From assembly GCA_031289625.1 (NCBI GenBank), contig JAITPB010000157.1, forward strand, positions 1 to 16,097: 16,097 bases of DNA. Direction: 5' to 3'. The notes under the pieces are model-generated. The model saw only the letters and a list, made by a program, of their open reading frames with translations, did no database searches and was not told the DNA's origin. Both the position numbers and the translations under genes were made by a program. Below, piece after piece: positions 13,634-16,097 of this stretch. The stretch's first letter is position 1; every line of letters begins with the position of its first letter. The DNA comes from Clostridiales bacterium. GTDB taxonomy: Bacteria; Bacillota; Clostridia; Lachnospirales; WQUN01.

Positions 13634-15481
13634 TTATGATCTCCCGCCTTTCGCACAGGCGCCGCAGCCGCCGCAACCGATATGACAATTGGACGTGGCC
13701 TGTCCTTGCTGCGCTTTTTCGTTTTCCCGGATGAAAAACGTCTTGCTCACGCCGATATTGATGTGATCCCATGGCAGGATTTCAGGATAGGCGCGCGTCC
13801 GCCCGGCGTAAAATCCCATGTCCAGCCCGGCCCGCGCGAAGGCTTTTTCCCACAGCGCGTATTGAAAATGTTCCGTCCAGCTTTCAAAGCGTCCGCCCGA
13901 TTTCCAAACATCCAGAAGAACCGCGCCTAAGCGGCGGTCGCCACGGGCCAGCGCGGCCTCTATCACACTCAGCGCGGCGTCATGATAGGAAAAGTGAATT
14001 TGTTTTTTAGAAAGTTTAGAAAGTTTTTTTTGAATGATCCGCTGTTTTTCCATGAAAGCGTCATAGGTATCCTGCCCTGCCCATTGAAAAGGCGTGAAAG
14101 GCTTCGGCACAAAACAGGCGACGCTCAAATTTACCTGCACGGGATGCTTGCGCGCCTCCCGCGGCAGTTGATAATATGTCTCCACAATTTTTCCCGCCAA
14201 ATCCGGAATCGCTTCGATGTCCTCTTCCGTCTCTTCCGGCAGTCCGATCATAAAATAGAGTTTGATCCGGTTCCAGCCGCTTTCAAACGCCAAACGCGCG
14301 CCTTCCAGAATTTCTTCTTCTGTCAAGCCTTTGTTGACGCGGCTGCGCAATCGCTGACTGCCGGCTTCAGGCGCGAAAGTCAAACTGCCGCGCCGCACTT
14401 CCCGCACTTTGGCCATCAGCTCCAGGTTGACCGCGTCAATGCGCAAGGAGGGCAAAGAGATGCTGATATGGCGCGGCGACATGCGTTCCGCCAGCGCGGG
14501 GATGAATTCGTCCCGCTGGCTGTAATCGCTTGTGCTGAGGCTGACCAAAGAAATTTCTTCATGACCCGAACACTCGATTAAGCTTTCCGCCTGTGCCAGC
14601 AAAGTATCGGCGCGCCGTTCGCGCACGGGCCGGTAAATATACCCAGCCTGGCAGAAGCGGCAGCCCCGCGCGCACCCGCGAAAGACTTCCACAACCGCCC
14701 GATCTTGCGCGGTTTCAATGAGCGGTACCAGTATCTTTTCCGGAAAATAGGCGCTGTCCAAATTTTCCGGAAAGGTTCTCCGCACTTTCGCAGGGGCCTT
14801 GGGATGGTTTGGCTGAAAGGAGGCGATGGTTCCGTCCGCTTGGTACACGGCGTCATAAAAGCGCGGAACGTAAACGCCGGGAATGGATGAAATTTGTTCC
14901 AGAAAGGCGGTTCTGCCGCTGTTTTGAGAATTGTTCTGGCGATAGAGATCCAAAATAGGGCCCAACTGGGTTTCCGCTTCGCCCAAATAAAAAAAATCAA
15001 TGAAATCTGCGAGCGGCTCGGGATTATACGCGCAGGGCCCTCCGGCGCAGATGATGGGATCGCCGTCCGCCCTGTCTGCGGCGAAAAGGTTCACGCCGGC
15101 CAAATCCAGCATGTTGAGAACATTGGTATAACTCATTTCATATTGCAGGGTAAAGCCGATGAAGTCAAATTGGCGCAAGGGATCGCCGGTTTCCAAAGAA
15201 AACAATTCGGCGCCGTTCTCCCTCATGCGGGCTTCCATATCTGGCCACGGCGCGAAAGAACGCTCGCAGTATGTATCCTCGCGCGCGTTGAGAAAATAAT
15301 ACAGGATCTGCATACCCAGATGGCTCATACCCACCTCGTATACATCCGGAAAGCAGAAGGCAAAGCGGGTGCCGCCCATTTGCCTTAGGTAAGAGGGATC
15401 CTTGCGGATCATATTGATTTCATTGCCGATGTACCGGCCGGGTTTTTCTACTTGCAGTAAAATTTCATCAGGTAAAAACAT
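13634..15481 (-). CDS. TIGR03960-family B12-binding-like radical-SAM protein
   Basis: Seen: 615 residues. An N-terminal B12-binding-like region (about 35-180) with FCFPDVYEVGMSHLGMQILY and ICAGGPCAYNPEPLADF is followed by the radical-SAM core with the 4Fe-4S motif C270-x3-C274-x2-C277 in RGCARGCRFCQAGYIYRP, then LTFAPEAGSQRLR and KLYFMIGLPEE as in other family members. The C-terminus ends in a cysteine cluster, C599, C603, C606 and C609. Known: SAM radical enzymes of the MiaB-like and B12 type often modify RNA or methylate; the substrate of TIGR03960 is not known. The start is set by GAGGAGA four bases upstream, with a near-consensus promoter behind it. Forms a unit with the DUF2344 gene. Confidence 0.92.
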   Translation of the reverse strand: MFLPDEILLQVEKPGRYIGNEINMIRKDPSYLRQMGGTRFAFCFPDVYEVGMSHLGMQILYYFLNAREDTYCERSFAPWPDMEARMRENGAELFSLETGDPLRQFDFIGFTLQYEMSYTNVLNMLDLAGVNLFAADRADGDPIICAGGPCAYNPEPLADFIDFFYLGEAETQLGPILDLYRQNNSQNSGRTAFLEQISSIPGVYVPRFYDAVYQADGTIASFQPNHPKAPAKVRRTFPENLDSAYFPEKILVPLIETAQDRAVVEVFRGCARGCRFCQAGYIYRPVRERRADTLLAQAESLIECSGHEEISLVSLSTSDYSQRDEFIPALAERMSPRHISISLPSLRIDAVNLELMAKVREVRRGSLTFAPEAGSQRLRSRVNKGLTEEEILEGARLAFESGWNRIKLYFMIGLPEETEEDIEAIPDLAGKIVETYYQLPREARKHPVQVNLSVACFVPKPFTPFQWAGQDTYDAFMEKQRIIQKKLSKLSKKQIHFSYHDAALSVIEAALARGDRRLGAVLLDVWKSGGRFESWTEHFQYALWEKAFARAGLDMGFYAGRTRAYPEILPWDHINIGVSKTFFIRENEKAQQGQATSNCHIGCGGCGACAKGGRS

Positions 15482-15518
15482 TTTATCTCCTCAAAGGCGG
15501 TGATTTCACATCGGCGTT

Positions 15519-15547
15519 ATCATAGCACAGCCGGGCGGGAAATTCAA
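15519..15547 (-). promoter_or_regulatory. Promoter of the radical-SAM pair
   Basis: The minus strand has TTGAAT (+ 15542-15547), a 17-base spacer and TATGAT (+ 15519-15524), 38 bases before the start codon. Both elements differ little from the sigma-A consensus. Confidence 0.65.
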
Positions 15548-15677
15548 CGAGGCTAAATTTGTTCATGCGCTGAATTTTTTGATTTCAGGCGCTCTTTTTT
15601 CACGCCTTTAGAGAAAAAGAAATATCCGCTACAATATGCGGGAGGAAATGTAAAGGCAGGTGGTTTATAATATTTCC

Positions 15678-15954
15678 ATGGATCTCATTTTTTTCCTATA
15701 TAATTATTGTAGCTTATACCCCAGGGCCAAATAATATTATGTCTATGAACAACGCGAAAAATGTTGGATTCAAAAAAAGCATTCCATTTAATTTGGGAAT
15801 TTTTACTGGATTTTCTGTTGTTATGATATTATGCTTAATTTTTTCTACGGTTTTGTATACAATTATTCCTAAGATACAACTTCCGATGAAAATATTGGGA
15901 GCCGCCTATATGGTCTATTTAATTAAAAAATCCCCCAATGCACAGTGTTTCTAA
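15678..15954 (+). pseudogene. LysE/RhtB-family amino-acid exporter, frameshifted and truncated
   Basis: Seen: an ATG at 15678 starts MDLIF in one frame; the frame that follows reads SYIIIVAYTPGPNNIMSM and continues FNLGIFTGF...ILGAAYMVYLI, the N-terminal third of a LysE-type exporter with the TPGPNN signature. The two parts join if one T is removed from the seven-T run at 15688-15694. After MVYLI (base 15924) the family sequence stops and a stop codon follows at 15952. Intact members have about 200 residues and six membrane segments. The DNA is much richer in AT than the neighbouring genes, pointing to transfer. AGGTGG at 15658-15663 is 14 bases from the ATG, rather far. Non-functional. Confidence 0.8.
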
Positions 15955-15961
15955 AAGCTTA

Positions 15962-16097
15962 TCATAAGGCCATATTTGAGGCGTAGAAGTCTCTATAACG
16001 TAGCAATTTTGGATTTTGAAAAGCCATTTTTATCAGCAAATCAACTTTTTCAAGTAAGTCATCTGGCAGATTTGTGACAAAAGCAAAGAAGTTCAAA
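15962..16097 (-). CDS. C-terminal end of an unrecognised gene running off the window
   Basis: Seen: the minus strand is open from the right edge (complete codons from 16096) to a TGA at 15962-15964, giving 44 residues rich in hydrophobic and charged residues (FVTNLPDDLLEKVDLLIKM, then QNPKLLRYRDFYASNMAL). It looks like an ordinary helical protein end and not random sequence. I do not recognise the family. Because it begins where the LysE homology breaks off, it may belong to an insertion sequence that disrupted that gene, but no terminal repeats can be shown from one end. Confidence 0.4.
   Translation of the reverse strand, partial: LNFFAFVTNLPDDLLEKVDLLIKMAFQNPKLLRYRDFYASNMAL

Noticed and set aside
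1..16097. CRISPR array, tRNA or rRNA genes
   Set aside because: No spaced direct repeats, cloverleaf-like sequences or rRNA stretches were seen on reading both strands.

Overview
The window looks like chromosomal DNA of a Bacillota, most likely a Gram-negative-type, spore-forming Negativicutes (Sporomusa/Pelosinus-like). The reasons are a moderately GC-rich composition, strong GGAGG Shine-Dalgarno sites, a PdaB-like sporulation deacetylase, an Rrf2 regulator, the Firmicutes radical-SAM pair TIGR03960/TIGR03936, and a YdcF/ElyC-like envelope protein. The placement rests on gene content only, without a marker gene.

Layout. Bases 1-2950 (+ strand): the 3' part of an Hsp70-type ATPase whose C-terminus carries a von Willebrand A (vWA) domain, translationally coupled to a TPR protein and perhaps a 20-residue peptide. 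Bases 3004-3509: an Rrf2-family regulator with its own promoter. Bases 3512-4975 (- strand): a promoter, a GEMM-I cyclic-dinucleotide riboswitch, an intrinsic terminator, a 125-residue membrane-anchored protein and a YdcF/DUF218 membrane protein, read here as one riboswitch-controlled unit. Bases 4984-6299: a GT-C-like membrane glycosyltransferase broken by a frameshift. Bases 6365-9560: type II isoleucyl-tRNA synthetase with a good promoter and no T-box. Bases 9654-10501: PdaB-like deacetylase, divergent from ileS. Bases 10502-11097: about 600 bases without an intact gene, ending in a truncated group II intron (reverse-transcriptase tail plus domains V and VI). Bases 11098-12132: galE. Bases 12176-12967: an adenylate-kinase-like protein with a short LID. 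Bases 12986-15547: the TIGR03960/TIGR03936 radical-SAM pair. Bases about 15550-16097: AT-rich, foreign-looking DNA with a broken LysE-family exporter and the end of an unrecognised gene.

The two most interesting signals are (1) the riboswitch, whose base equivalent to ligand-contacting G20 reads A by hand alignment, the signature of 3',3'-cGAMP-selective GEMM RNAs, placed ahead of an undescribed small membrane protein and a cell-envelope gene; and (2) the Hsp70-vWA fusion coupled to a TPR protein, in which a vWA domain occupies the place of the Hsp70 helical lid. Envelope functions recur (GT-C, YdcF, deacetylase, galE), but nothing in the sequence joins them into a single pathway.
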